Below are positions 45,261 through 55,215 of a stretch of 64,000 bases of DNA, piece after piece. The notes under the pieces are model-generated. The model worked only from the letters and a program-made list of their open reading frames with translations. It was not told the DNA's origin and searched no databases. The position numbers were made by a program, and so were the translations under genes. The stretch lies in assembly GCA_018266575.1 (NCBI GenBank), contig JAFEAE010000022.1, positions 1 to 64,000 on the forward strand, given 5' to 3'. Each line of letters begins with the position of its first letter. Position 1 is the first letter of the stretch. The stretch comes from Bacteroidota bacterium. GTDB taxonomy: Bacteria; Bacteroidota; Bacteroidia; Chitinophagales; Chitinophagaceae.

Positions 45261-46003
45261 TCGCAGGAATTATTCCGGCACGCTATGCTTCAACACGTTT
45301 TCCCGGAAAACCACTTTTGGATATCAAAGGGAAAACGATGATACAACGTGTGTATGAACAAGCAAAAAAAAGCAAATCATTACATAAAGTTGTTGTGGCA
45401 ACAGATGACCAGCGGATTTTTGATCATGTAATTTATTTTGGCGGCGAAGCGGTGATGACCGGTGCTAATCATCCAAGCGGAACCGATCGTTGCTGGGATG
45501 CATTCAAACAATTGAAAGAAGCGTATCAATATGTGATCAATATCCAGGGTGATGAGCCTTTTATCGATCCTTCGCAAATTGATACACTTGCTTCATTACT
45601 GCAAGACGGGACCACCGAGCTTGCAACATTAATGATACCGGTTAATGATCCTGCATATCTTTCAGATACCGGCGAAGTAAAAATTGTGTTGAATGATAAA
45701 ATGGAAGCGTTGTATTTCAGCCGTGCTGCTATCCCTTTTTTAAAAGGAATCGATCCGAAAGATTGGTATAAGCATCACAACTATTTTCGCCATGTCGGGA
45801 TGTATGCCTACAGAAGCGATGTATTGAAAAAAATAACCCAACTTCCGGTTTCGATTTTGGAACGGGCAGAATCGTTAGAACAATTGCGTTGGCTGGAAAA
45901 CGGTTTCAAAATAAAATGTGCGGTTACACATCATGAAAGCCATTGCATCGATATTCCTGAAGATGTGGATCGCGTGTTGAAGTTGATCGGGGAGATTAGT
46001 TGA
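45257..46003 (+). CDS. kdsB: CMP-Kdo (or CMP-Kdo8N) synthetase
   Basis: 248 residues; activates the sugar acid with CTP. IIPARYASTRFPGKPL, VVATDDQRI, NIQGDEPFIDP and the LEQLRWLENG stretch are family motifs. In organisms with KdnA/KdnB the synthetase may prefer the 8-amino sugar; that cannot be read from sequence here. It is the last gene of the cluster. Confidence 0.93.
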   Translation: MIAGIIPARYASTRFPGKPLLDIKGKTMIQRVYEQAKKSKSLHKVVVATDDQRIFDHVIYFGGEAVMTGANHPSGTDRCWDAFKQLKEAYQYVINIQGDEPFIDPSQIDTLASLLQDGTTELATLMIPVNDPAYLSDTGEVKIVLNDKMEALYFSRAAIPFLKGIDPKDWYKHHNYFRHVGMYAYRSDVLKKITQLPVSILERAESLEQLRWLENGFKIKCAVTHHESHCIDIPEDVDRVLKLIGEIS

Positions 46004-46324
46004 GAGAAGATAGTTGACAGATGACAGTTGGCGGATGACAGGCTTTAATGCAAGGTTGATTATACATCAGTAAGATGAATTAAAATCTGTCAACTGACAA
46101 CTAACAACTGTCATCTATCAAACAGTTCGATTTAAATTATGTACGATGAAAACGCAGCGCTCAGTTTAGTACAGCAGTACAAGAGTGCGACGCAACGATG
46201 TTGAAAAGAGTTGATGTCGCTGGATACCAAAACAAAAAACTAAAAATAGAAAAGCTAAAAACTAAAGTAGAGGTTAAGAATTTGAAGAACTGAAAACTGA
46301 CGACTGAAAACTGAAAACCCTTTT
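46004..46324. repeat. 321-base repeat-filled region, dispersed repeat copy D
   Basis: 46009-46135 holds GTTGACAGATGACAGTTGGC-like units in both directions. 46158-46233 is the dispersed repeat (core 46188-46210). 46290-46320 has ACTGAAAACTGACGACTGAA units. The gene start follows at once. No ORF is supported. Confidence 0.7.
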
Positions 46325-47263
46325 ATGGCTAAAGAAAAAATCCTTGTCATTGGCGCTTCAGGACAAATTGGTGTGGAGCTCACGCTTGCATTACGAAAAA
46401 TTTACGGCAATGCAAATGTTGTTGCATCCGACCTGCGCGAAGAAAATGAATTGCTGAAAGGGAGCGGCCCGTATGTTTCGCTTGATGTGATGAACAAAGA
46501 AATGCTGCACGTGCAAGTGATACGGCAGAATATAACACAGATATATTTGCTTGCTGCGATACTTTCTGCAACCGGTGAAAAAAACCCCGGTCTTGCGTGG
46601 CACCTGAACATGCAGGGATTATTAAATGTGCTGGATATTGCACGTGAAGAAAAATTAAATAAGGTGTATTGGCCGAGCAGCATTGCCGTTTTCGGGCCGA
46701 CATCACCGAAAAAAAATTGTCCGCAACAAACGATCATTGAACCGATAACGGTTTATGGAATCAGTAAATATGCCGGCGAATTCTGGTGCAATTATTTTCA
46801 CCAGCGATATGGTGTTGATGTGAGAAGTATCCGTTATCCCGGGTTGATCAGCTACAAATCTGCGCCGGGTGGCGGCACAACAGATTATGCGATAGAAATT
46901 TTTCATGAAGCACTTGAGCACAAACACTATAAATGTTTTTTGAAAGAAGATACCTACCTGCCGATGATGTATATGCCGGATGCGATCAGTGCAACGATCC
47001 GGTTGATGGAAGCACCGGCTGAAAAAATTTCTGTACGTACTTCGTATAATGTTTCTGCTATCAGTTTTTCACCGAAAGAAATTGCAGCAGAAATTAAAAA
47101 GCATATACCGGATTTTACTATTAACTATTCCCCGGATTACCGCCAGGCTATCGCCGACAGCTGGCCGCAAAGTATTGATGATTCTGTTGCACGGAATGAT
47201 TGGGGCTGGAAACACGAATATGATCTTTCTGCAATGTCTGCAGATATGTTGCAAAACCTATAA
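46325..47263 (+). CDS. L-threonine 3-dehydrogenase, short-chain type
   Basis: 312 residues; an NAD-dependent SDR enzyme. LVIGASGQIGVEL is the cofactor loop; SSIAVFGP and YGISKYAGE give the Ser and Tyr-x-x-x-Lys catalytic set; IRYPGLISYKSAPGGGTTDY and HYKCFLKEDTYLPMMYM are typical of threonine dehydrogenases of this fold. It would turn threonine into 2-amino-3-oxobutanoate. It stands alone after a repeat region. Confidence 0.88.
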   Translation: MAKEKILVIGASGQIGVELTLALRKIYGNANVVASDLREENELLKGSGPYVSLDVMNKEMLHVQVIRQNITQIYLLAAILSATGEKNPGLAWHLNMQGLLNVLDIAREEKLNKVYWPSSIAVFGPTSPKKNCPQQTIIEPITVYGISKYAGEFWCNYFHQRYGVDVRSIRYPGLISYKSAPGGGTTDYAIEIFHEALEHKHYKCFLKEDTYLPMMYMPDAISATIRLMEAPAEKISVRTSYNVSAISFSPKEIAAEIKKHIPDFTINYSPDYRQAIADSWPQSIDDSVARNDWGWKHEYDLSAMSADMLQNL

Positions 47264-47332
47264 AATTGGTAGACTAATTTAGCGCCTTCGCGTTTTGTTT
47301 GTAAATTGCATGTTTATCTAAACGGCTTAACC

Positions 47333-48559
47333 ATGTATAAAAAGGCTTTGACATTTATCCTCGCGACCGGTTTTCTTTTTACCAATGCACAACAAAAATT
47401 TCAAAATGGAATATGGCGGGCGGTGCTTGAAAGAAATGATGGAAAAGAAATCGTTTTTAATTTTGATGTAAAGGATAGTGCAGGAAAAAAAATCATTCAT
47501 ATACACAATGCTTCCGAGAGGCTATTGGCAGATCAGATAACTGTTACCAGGGATTCTGTATTCATCACGCTTCCTTTTTTTGAGTCGCAGTTGCGTGCGG
47601 CATTTGTAAATGAAAACGAGCTAAACGGAACGTGGTTAAAAAGATTAGTAGATAAGTACCAGGTTACCCCATTTCAGGCTTTTTATAATCAGCCGGAACG
47701 TTTCAAAACAAATTCAAATGCAACAGCAAATGTGTCTGGAAGATGGGCCGTTACTTTTTTGAATGCACCAAAAAACGAAGATGTTGCAGTTGGTGAGTTC
47801 GTGCAAACCGGAAACCATGTTACCGGTACTTTTTTAAACCCAACCGGCGATGATCGTTTCCTGGAAGGCGTGATGGATGGTGATTCGCTAAGGCTTTCCA
47901 CATTCGACGGCGGCCATGCATTTTTATTTACTGCAAAAGTTGAAGGGGATAAAATCATCGGGGGTCAATATTTTTCAGGCCCAACATTCAAACAGGAATG
48001 GATAGCCGAAAAAAATGAAAATGCAACATTGCCGGATGAATTTGCCCTTACAAAAATGAAAGAAGGGCAAACCAAATTTGATTTTGCGTTTCGTGATATT
48101 GAAGGCAAAACCGTTTCGATCCATAATGCACGTTTCAAAAATAAAGTAGTGTTGTTACAACTCATGGGTTCGTGGTGCCCAAACTGTATGGATGAAACAC
48201 CTGTGCTGAGCAAGTTATACGATCACTATAAAAACAAGGGCGTTGAAATAATAGGGCTTGCTTATGAACGCAGCACCGATTTTGAACGTTCACAGAAAAG
48301 TTTGCGCACATTTCAAAAACGGTTCAATGTTAACTACACCTTGTTGATCACCGGCGTTTCTGTAAATGATAGTTTGCGTGCAGAAAAAACTTTACCCCAA
48401 TTAGAAAAAATAGAAGGTTTTCCGACAACGATTTTTATTAATAAAAGAGGAGAAGTAGAAAAAATACATACGGGTTTCAATGGCCCGGGAACCGGCGAAC
48501 ATTACGATGAACAGAAAAAAGAGTTTTATGATATTGTAAACACCTTGCTTGTGAAATAA
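47333..48559 (+). CDS. TlpA-like thiol-disulfide protein
   Basis: About 408 residues from the ATG at 47333 (signal peptide ALTFILATGFLFTNAQ; an earlier ATG at 47306 is less likely). The first 240 residues are a beta-rich domain, then a thioredoxin domain with LMGSWCPNCMDE (Cys282 and Cys285), VEIIGLAYERS and the cis-Pro region EGFPTTIFI. The protein is probably periplasmic or anchored, with reducing or redox roles. Confidence 0.85.
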   Translation: MYKKALTFILATGFLFTNAQQKFQNGIWRAVLERNDGKEIVFNFDVKDSAGKKIIHIHNASERLLADQITVTRDSVFITLPFFESQLRAAFVNENELNGTWLKRLVDKYQVTPFQAFYNQPERFKTNSNATANVSGRWAVTFLNAPKNEDVAVGEFVQTGNHVTGTFLNPTGDDRFLEGVMDGDSLRLSTFDGGHAFLFTAKVEGDKIIGGQYFSGPTFKQEWIAEKNENATLPDEFALTKMKEGQTKFDFAFRDIEGKTVSIHNARFKNKVVLLQLMGSWCPNCMDETPVLSKLYDHYKNKGVEIIGLAYERSTDFERSQKSLRTFQKRFNVNYTLLITGVSVNDSLRAEKTLPQLEKIEGFPTTIFINKRGEVEKIHTGFNGPGTGEHYDEQKKEFYDIVNTLLVK

Positions 48560-48578
48560 CGGAGATACATAGCCGAAA

Positions 48579-49751
48579 TCATATTGGGGCACCTTCAGCA
48601 GGTGCCTTTTTTTTGTCTTTGCTCTTTCTTAATTTCAGTCCATACAATAATCTTGTAAGCAGGAACCTGCGTATAAAAAAATGATATAATAGTAATAATG
48701 ACGCAAAACAGAATATAACCAGCAGCACCAATTTCAATATTATCGGTATTTGCCATTGCACAACATAATAACCCATCGCAACGATCAATGTCTGGTGAAG
48801 AATATAAAATGGATAAACCGCTTCATTTGCATAACGAAGAAATGCATTGGAATAATTCAGGTATCGTTTTGCAAACCCTGCAATAGCAAGGATCAATGTC
48901 CAGATATGCAATCCATCCAATACGCCATACCATGTCAGCGATGTTCCACTTTGTTTGGGCAGATTGAGTTTTCCCCAATAGAAAATAAATAACAGGACCA
49001 TGCAGCTTGCGGCGATGGAAAGAAATAATTTCCTGTATTTTTCACAGGTTTCCCAGAAACGGTCGGATGAACTTAAAAGATAGCCATACAATAACAATGT
49101 GATCGAGAATATAAACACAAACCAGTCATCGACGAGATTTTGTTGCTCCGGATATTTTGTATATAATTTCCAATAATAAATAGTCAGTGGGAAAAATAAC
49201 AAGAGTATCAAACCAGGTCGTGATAATAGTATTGCGAGCTTTTCTTTTAGCCGTTTTAATACTGGTATCTTAAACAAAGCAAACACCGGTAATAATAAAA
49301 TACAAAAAGCAAAAAGATAAACAACAAACCACATGTGGCTCCATGTCAGCGAACCGTCAGGATAAGGAATGAATTTCCAGACAGAAGGATAAAATGTCCA
49401 ATAACTTTCATTGATCTTTCCTTTCTGCATCCATTCGAAATACACTTGAAGTGGAATGGTAAAAAGCATTGCGAATGCTAATGGAATGAACAAGCGCACC
49501 ACACGTTCGCCCGCAAAAGATGCTATCGATCTTTTCTGCAATGAAAACCGGATGCCGACACCGGAAACAAAAAATAATAATGGCAAACGCCATTGATGCA
49601 GCCACCAGATCACGCAGCTTAATGCAAAGGATTGTTCTTTATTTTTTATTTCCCACTCAAAAATTACAAAGGGCATTGCACAATGGAAAAGGATCAGCAG
49701 GAAGAATGCGAGCACCCTGATCCAGTCAATAAAATATTTCCGTTCGGACAT
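48579..49751 (-). CDS. Acyltransferase family 3 membrane protein
   Basis: 390 residues with about ten membrane helices. The start FIDWIRVLAFFLLILFHCAM holds the catalytic-type His23, followed by WRLPLLFFVSGVG, both usual for this family (OpgC/glucan succinyltransferase-like). The acceptor could be a surface glycan. The last codons overlap a terminator stem of the convergent gene. Confidence 0.85.
   Translation of the reverse strand: MSERKYFIDWIRVLAFFLLILFHCAMPFVIFEWEIKNKEQSFALSCVIWWLHQWRLPLLFFVSGVGIRFSLQKRSIASFAGERVVRLFIPLAFAMLFTIPLQVYFEWMQKGKINESYWTFYPSVWKFIPYPDGSLTWSHMWFVVYLFAFCILLLPVFALFKIPVLKRLKEKLAILLSRPGLILLLFFPLTIYYWKLYTKYPEQQNLVDDWFVFIFSITLLLYGYLLSSSDRFWETCEKYRKLFLSIAASCMVLLFIFYWGKLNLPKQSGTSLTWYGVLDGLHIWTLILAIAGFAKRYLNYSNAFLRYANEAVYPFYILHQTLIVAMGYYVVQWQIPIILKLVLLVIFCFASLLLLYHFFIRRFLLTRLLYGLKLRKSKDKKKAPAEGAPI
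48588..48614 (+). terminator. Intrinsic terminator of the TlpA-like gene
   Basis: GGCACCT (48588-48594), loop TCAGC, AGGTGCC (48600-48606), then a run of eight T. It lies inside the last codons of the convergent acyltransferase gene. Confidence 0.8.
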
Positions 49752-49822
49752 AACAGTTGGTTGAAGAAGTGGTTGGAATAGCTGTTATACGCAGATCTGT
49801 GAACATTTGTTACATGCAAAAA

Positions 49823-50356
49823 TCATTTTTGCAAGGCCTTGAATTTTTCCAGGGGCATGCACCACCTGTTTACCGTTTGGTGAAAGTTAAGCCAGCCCGG
49901 TGTTGTGTCGTACTGCATTATAAAATCGAACCCCAGTTTTTGCAAGGTTTTGTTCGGCGCAGGGTTCGAAGCTGATGGCTCGCAGTACAGGTTCTTTAAT
50001 CGAAAAATGGAAAAGTAAAACGGCAATGTCATTGTCAGCAACTCCACTCCTGCTCCGCTTTTTCGTGATGAATTTTCCCACAAATGCAAATGCATGAATG
50101 CCTCCTCGCCGAAAATAATTTTATTAATATTAGAATGCCCGACAGGTTGATGATCGAATTGCCAGATGATATAAAAAAACTTTTTTTGTTCATAAGGTTT
50201 GGAGAAATCTTCAGCAAGAATTTGTATCCATTCATTTTTTGTTGGAAGTTTAGAAGAATCTACGCCCATACCAAGTAGAAAATCTTCGTCAGCATCTAAA
50301 AAATAATCAGCAATTTTTTCAAAATCACTTTCCTGCAATTGGCGAACAGAATACAT
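49823..50356 (-). CDS. GNAT-family acetyltransferase
   Basis: About 177 residues from the ATG at 50356; a GTG start at 50377 is possible but less likely. MYSVRQLQESDFEKIADYF is a typical GNAT start, then QPVGHSNIN, and late NKTLQKLGFDF, the acetyl-CoA side. The substrate is unknown. Confidence 0.75.
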   Translation of the reverse strand: MYSVRQLQESDFEKIADYFLDADEDFLLGMGVDSSKLPTKNEWIQILAEDFSKPYEQKKFFYIIWQFDHQPVGHSNINKIIFGEEAFMHLHLWENSSRKSGAGVELLTMTLPFYFSIFRLKNLYCEPSASNPAPNKTLQKLGFDFIMQYDTTPGWLNFHQTVNRWCMPLEKFKALQK

Positions 50357-50863
50357 GTAGATAAATTTTATTGACACAAGCTACTTTTTTTGCAGTATAA
50401 TCTTTTGAAATTATTTCAAGCAGAGGCGCAAGGGACTCAGAGTTTCGCAGGTGTGCAATGTCTGAAAGTGATTAGTGATATTTGTTAGCTTTTATAGATA
50501 TGGCATACCTCTGGCTGATTTTTTAGGTTCACGCGGAGGTGCAGAGGTCGCAGGGTTTTGATATTATTATTATGGTTTCTCTGCGATCTCAGCGCCTCTG
50601 CGTGAAATATTTTCAAAAGAACATGACTACCATTTTTTTACAAACTCCGAAATTAGACCACCGCTCAATAGTAGCACTATTGATGAACGGACTGCGACGC
50701 AACGATGTTGAGCAGCGTGAAAATGTTGGAGACAAAAAGTAAACAGTGAACAGTGAGCAATCATTAATAAAGTTTCTTAACCACTTACAACTTATCACGT
50801 ACGACTTACAACTTCCCACTCAAACTCCTAAATTAAAATTACCTTGCTGCATATTTAACCATT
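50357..50863. repeat. 507-base repeat-filled region, dispersed repeat copy E
   Basis: 50421-50455 has a CAGAGGCGCAAGGGACTC unit. 50528-50555 and 50579-50606 form a 28-base imperfect inverted repeat of the CGCAGAGG type. 50661-50741 is the dispersed repeat (core 50692-50713). 50745-50825 has short GTGAACAGTGAGCAA-like and TTACAACTT units. No gene is supported; short open frames here are products of the repeats. Confidence 0.65.
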
Positions 50864-53074
50864 ATGAACGAGATCAGGAAAAGCCCCGTGGATTCTTTGG
50901 GTTACGGTTTTATTCCACCACAATTTTTGCCGAAAGCAAAAGATGAATATTACTTACGCGATTCACAAAACGGAAATAAAAATTACCGGCAGTTAAGTGC
51001 CTCTGAGATTGAAGTGCTGGTGCGCAACCGCAATACATCGGATGATTGGAATAATATACTGGTGTCAGATGCGTTTGCGCCGGAACTGGTGCAGAATTGC
51101 AAATTTTTCGGATTGGTGCGCATCGGAAAATTAGAAGCGTATTACCTCGAATTTCATAACCTGCGCATGCCGGTCGGTTTGTATAACAGTACAATTATCA
51201 GTTCGGATTTTGGAGATAATGTTGCAGTTGATAATGTAAATTATTTGTCGCACTATATTATCGGCAACGATGTGATGATCGTGAATGTAAATGAACTGGC
51301 AACAACGGATAATGCGAAATTCGGGAATGGGATCGTGAAGCAAGGCGAACCGGAATCGCGGCGCATCTGGCTGGAAGTATGTAATGAAAACGGGGGAAGA
51401 AGCATAATTCCGTTTGATGGCATGTTGCCCGGCGATGCGTTTTTGTGGAGCCGCTTTCGTGATGATGCTGATCTTCAAAACAAATTCAAAGAATTTACAG
51501 CCAAAAAATTTGACGACAGGCGCGGATATTATGGAATGATCGGCGACCGCACGGTGATCAAAAATTGCAGGATCGTTAAAGATGTGATGGTTGGAACAGA
51601 TGCTTATCTCAAAGGTGCTAACAAATTAAAAAACCTTACTGTAAATTCATCCCCTGACAGCAAGACTCAAATTGGTGAAGGGTGTGAATTGGTGAATGGA
51701 ATTATCGCAGCAGGTTGCCGAATTTTTTATGGCGTGAAAGCGGTGCGTTTTATTATGGCATCCAACTCGCAGTTAAAATATGGTGCAAGATTGATCAATT
51801 CTTATCTCGGAAATAATTCTACCATTTCATGTTGTGAGGTTTTAAATTCATTGATATTTCCTGCACATGAACAACATCATAACAATTCTTTTTTATGTGC
51901 ATCATTAGTAATGGGACAGAGCAATATGGCTGCAGGTGCAACAATCGGGTCGAACCATAATTCCCGCGGCGCTGATGGTGAATTAATTGCGGGGCGCGGG
52001 TTTTGGCCGGGGTTGTGTGTAAGTATCAAACACAATTCGAAATTTGCATCATTCATTATTATGGCGAAGGGAGATTACCCAACGGAATTGAACATTCCCA
52101 TTCCGTTCTCACTGATAAGTAATGATGTTAGCAAAGATGAACTGATCGTAATGCCCGGATATTGGTTTATGTATAACATGTATGCGCTTGCCCGTAACTC
52201 ATGGAAATATGTGGACCGCGATAAACGTAAAGACAAGATCCAACTGATCGAATATGATTTCCTTGCCCCCGACAGCATTACTGAAGTAGTAGCTTCGCTT
52301 GGCTTACTGGAAAAATATACCGGTAATGCGTACACGAAAAAATTTGAACATGGGAAAAGGTATGGCCAAAAGGAATTACAGGCTATAGGAAAAAAATTAC
52401 TACAGGGCAATAATGCTATAGTAAATGATCTCGAAATTATTGCTGAAGGATTTGAACACAGTAACCGGAAAGTGAAACTGATAAAAGTATTGCAGGCTTA
52501 CCCGATATTCCGCGAACTGATCAGTTACTATGCAACAATGCAACTGATTGCATTAATCAAACGAAATGACATCAAAAGTTTTGCACAACTACAGGAAGTA
52601 TTACCTGTGCGGTTAGCAAAAACAGATTGGGCAAATGTTGGCGGGCAGCTTATCATAAAAACCGAATTGGAAAAATTGGTTCAGCAAATACACAGTGGCA
52701 AAATAAATGACTGGGATAAAGTGCACCAGTTTTACAGCATTCAAAGCAATCATTACGCGGCAGACAAATTGCACCACGCTTTGAGTGCACTCAAAGAAGT
52801 ACACGGTATCACAGCAAAAAAAATGGATAAAGAAACTTTTGCTACTTTATTACAGCAAAGCATAACCACCAGGGAATGGATGGTCAAAAATATCCAGGAT
52901 TCCCGTGCAAAAGATTATTCCAATCCATTCCGCAAAATGGTTTACGATAACCAGAAAGAAATGGACACAGTTGTCGGCGCATTTGCAGACAACAGTTTTA
53001 TTAAACAGGAAATTGAGGCGCTGGCTGTTTATAAAAAGGGAATAGCAGAACTGGTGAAAAAATTCAAGCTATGA
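50864..53074 (+). CDS. DUF4954 family protein with left-handed beta-helix
   Basis: 736 residues. A centre (about 210-400) has hexapeptide-type turns (VIKNCRIVKDVMVG, ELVNGIIAAGCRIFYG, INSYLGNNSTISCCEV) of acyl- or nucleotidyl-transferase beta-helices, with LIFPAHEQHHNNSF. The C-terminal 250 residues are helical. DUF4954 is a Bacteroidota family without a settled function; a sugar-modifying enzyme is possible. Confidence 0.8.
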   Translation: MNEIRKSPVDSLGYGFIPPQFLPKAKDEYYLRDSQNGNKNYRQLSASEIEVLVRNRNTSDDWNNILVSDAFAPELVQNCKFFGLVRIGKLEAYYLEFHNLRMPVGLYNSTIISSDFGDNVAVDNVNYLSHYIIGNDVMIVNVNELATTDNAKFGNGIVKQGEPESRRIWLEVCNENGGRSIIPFDGMLPGDAFLWSRFRDDADLQNKFKEFTAKKFDDRRGYYGMIGDRTVIKNCRIVKDVMVGTDAYLKGANKLKNLTVNSSPDSKTQIGEGCELVNGIIAAGCRIFYGVKAVRFIMASNSQLKYGARLINSYLGNNSTISCCEVLNSLIFPAHEQHHNNSFLCASLVMGQSNMAAGATIGSNHNSRGADGELIAGRGFWPGLCVSIKHNSKFASFIIMAKGDYPTELNIPIPFSLISNDVSKDELIVMPGYWFMYNMYALARNSWKYVDRDKRKDKIQLIEYDFLAPDSITEVVASLGLLEKYTGNAYTKKFEHGKRYGQKELQAIGKKLLQGNNAIVNDLEIIAEGFEHSNRKVKLIKVLQAYPIFRELISYYATMQLIALIKRNDIKSFAQLQEVLPVRLAKTDWANVGGQLIIKTELEKLVQQIHSGKINDWDKVHQFYSIQSNHYAADKLHHALSALKEVHGITAKKMDKETFATLLQQSITTREWMVKNIQDSRAKDYSNPFRKMVYDNQKEMDTVVGAFADNSFIKQEIEALAVYKKGIAELVKKFKL

Positions 53075-53076
53075 AT

Positions 53077-55215
53077 TTATTGTTTTATAAACCGCAACAC
53101 ATTTGTTCTTTGTTTTTGATTCTGGCCGGTGACATAATATACACCTGAAGCAATTCCCGAAAGATCGAGTGTCAGCCTGTTATCGCCTGTTGAAAGTTGC
53201 ATGAAAATATTTTTCATCACTTTACCATCGGAATTGATCAGCAGGAGTTGTAATTTATCTTCTGCGGGAGAAGTTACATTTATACCAATACTATTTTGCA
53301 CCAGCATATAAGAAGTAAAATGCAAACCAAGCGCAGGAGCATTGTTATTAATGCTCACAACTTTACTTAAATGACTATTACCGTTTTTTTCCGTTATCCT
53401 TAAACGATAATAGATAATTCCGTTTGCCGGATGTTCATCTGTATACTGGTAAGAAGTTTGAAAATCTGCAGCATCTATTTTCGCAATAGAAGAAAAATCC
53501 TGGTTATTCGAAGAATACATCACTGTAAAATATGCAGCATCTTTTGGCGTATCAATTTGCCAGTTCAGCAACACAACATTTCCGTATTTTGTTGCAGAAA
53601 AGCTGGTTAACTTAACCGGCAAAGGATTTTGGCTGCCGGTATTACTCGCCAACGCAAAACTGTTATCGGAAGAATTAAAGCTGCTAATGGTTCCACTGAC
53701 TACAGAACCAGATGCACCTGCGGAACCTGTGGTGGAAATATTATTCTTGTCCGTCCATGTTCCTGCTGACAATTGTGCAATTCTTAGGGTAGCCATGTCC
53801 GTTACTCCACTATTTATTGCATTGGCAAATGATAATTCAACATTTGCAGAAGCAGACGGGGAAACATCTGCATCGATTTGCCAATAATCGTTTGAAGAAA
53901 TATGATCGATGCCTGTTCCGTAAGTACTACTCAATGTCCGCGGATCTGTATGCATAAATTCAATGGTAAAATTCCCTGTTGCGTTTTTTAATTCTGCCCA
54001 GCGTATAATTGAATTTTTTCCGACGGGGAATAACGAATAAAGAGTGTTTGATAAACCCTCTCTGCGAAATGGCCCGTTAATAAAACTGGTGTTGGAAATT
54101 GTGCTATCAACAGATAAAACAGCACCGGCTTGCAGCGTTAAAAGATTTTGAGTTGTTGTAGTGATATTTCCCGAAAGCAATTCCAGGTTATAAGCTAATG
54201 ACAAAGGCGCTTGCAAAACCGCACCGGCAGCATTATTCATCCGAAAGGAAATACTATTATTTATCGTTCCTTTTAGTGAAATATTTTGCTGCGTATTCCC
54301 ATTCAATTCAATTACAGGGAGCCCCGTTGAAGATTCTGTGATTATACCTCCTGAAAGTTGCGTCAAATTTCCTTTTATTGCCACGATACTATTATCCGGT
54401 CCGCTTGCAATATTAAACGTTCCACCGTTTTGAATATAATCGCCATTCACAAAAATATTTCCATTTGCAGTAGCGAGGTCTGCATTAAGCGTTACACCAG
54501 GATTAATTTGCAAATCGCCATTTACAGTTAGTGTATTGCTTCCTGAGCCTGTATAAATTTTTATGCCACCTGCAGCCGTCGAACTAAATACAAGAGTCCC
54601 GAATTTTCTGTTGCTCAATGAAACTGTATAACCGGCAGCGCCTGGAACATCAAATTCAAAAATCCCTTTTTCTGTTCCCGGGGCAATAGAAAGTTGCGAA
54701 ACAATTGTAGCATTAGCTCTTGTGTTGTTGTGAATATATTTTCCACCGTTATTAATCCGGAATGTGTTTGTTATAGCAAGCCCGACTGCCCCACTTCCCG
54801 CTCCTGTGGAATTTATCAAAATAGCTCCGTTGTTCAGTACAAGAGCATCCCCGGAACCCGTGACATTTAAACCCGGGTTGGCAGTATTTGCAGACGGAAT
54901 ATTCAATTGAATACTATTTCCGGTTGATGGGGTAATTACTAAACTATTCACTGAAATAGTAACAGCACCTGACGGAAGGTTTACACTATAACTGCCAGCT
55001 ATAGCCGAATTATCGAGGATAACATCATCGCCTGCCGCAGGTATTGTATTGCCGTTCCAGTTTGCAGGATTAGACCAATTGTTATCACCACCTGAACCCG
55101 TCCATGTTATAATGGCAGCAAAGCAAAGTTGATGTAGAAGAAGGAAAATAATACTGATGAAAAAATTCCGTGATACTTTCTTCAGGAGAAGAATGTTTGA
55201 AATAAAGTAATACAT
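53077..55215 (-). CDS. Secreted repeat protein with type IX sorting tail
   Basis: 712 residues. After a signal-type N-terminus (ISIIFLLLHQLCFAA), the region WTGSGGDNNWSNPANWNG and IPAAGDDVILDN is usual for Bacteroidota surface adhesin-like proteins, then a long Asn/Thr/Gly-rich beta region. Near 540-625 is a fibronectin-like stretch (PVKLTSFSATKYGNVVLLNW). The last 80 residues (LLINSDGKVMKN ... ASGVYYVTGQ) form a type A T9SS C-terminal domain. It would leave the cell through the system that uses PorT. Confidence 0.85.
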   Translation of the reverse strand: MYYFISNILLLKKVSRNFFISIIFLLLHQLCFAAIITWTGSGGDNNWSNPANWNGNTIPAAGDDVILDNSAIAGSYSVNLPSGAVTISVNSLVITPSTGNSIQLNIPSANTANPGLNVTGSGDALVLNNGAILINSTGAGSGAVGLAITNTFRINNGGKYIHNNTRANATIVSQLSIAPGTEKGIFEFDVPGAAGYTVSLSNRKFGTLVFSSTAAGGIKIYTGSGSNTLTVNGDLQINPGVTLNADLATANGNIFVNGDYIQNGGTFNIASGPDNSIVAIKGNLTQLSGGIITESSTGLPVIELNGNTQQNISLKGTINNSISFRMNNAAGAVLQAPLSLAYNLELLSGNITTTTQNLLTLQAGAVLSVDSTISNTSFINGPFRREGLSNTLYSLFPVGKNSIIRWAELKNATGNFTIEFMHTDPRTLSSTYGTGIDHISSNDYWQIDADVSPSASANVELSFANAINSGVTDMATLRIAQLSAGTWTDKNNISTTGSAGASGSVVSGTISSFNSSDNSFALASNTGSQNPLPVKLTSFSATKYGNVVLLNWQIDTPKDAAYFTVMYSSNNQDFSSIAKIDAADFQTSYQYTDEHPANGIIYYRLRITEKNGNSHLSKVVSINNNAPALGLHFTSYMLVQNSIGINVTSPAEDKLQLLLINSDGKVMKNIFMQLSTGDNRLTLDLSGIASGVYYVTGQNQKQRTNVLRFIKQ

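Noticed and set aside
50356..50377. GTG start for the GNAT gene
   Set aside because: The ATG at 50356 starts exactly at the conserved GNAT strand; the extra seven residues look non-native.
53077..55215. Phase-variable or tandem-repeat adhesin
   Set aside because: No exact tandem repeats or long homopolymer tract in the coding sequence.
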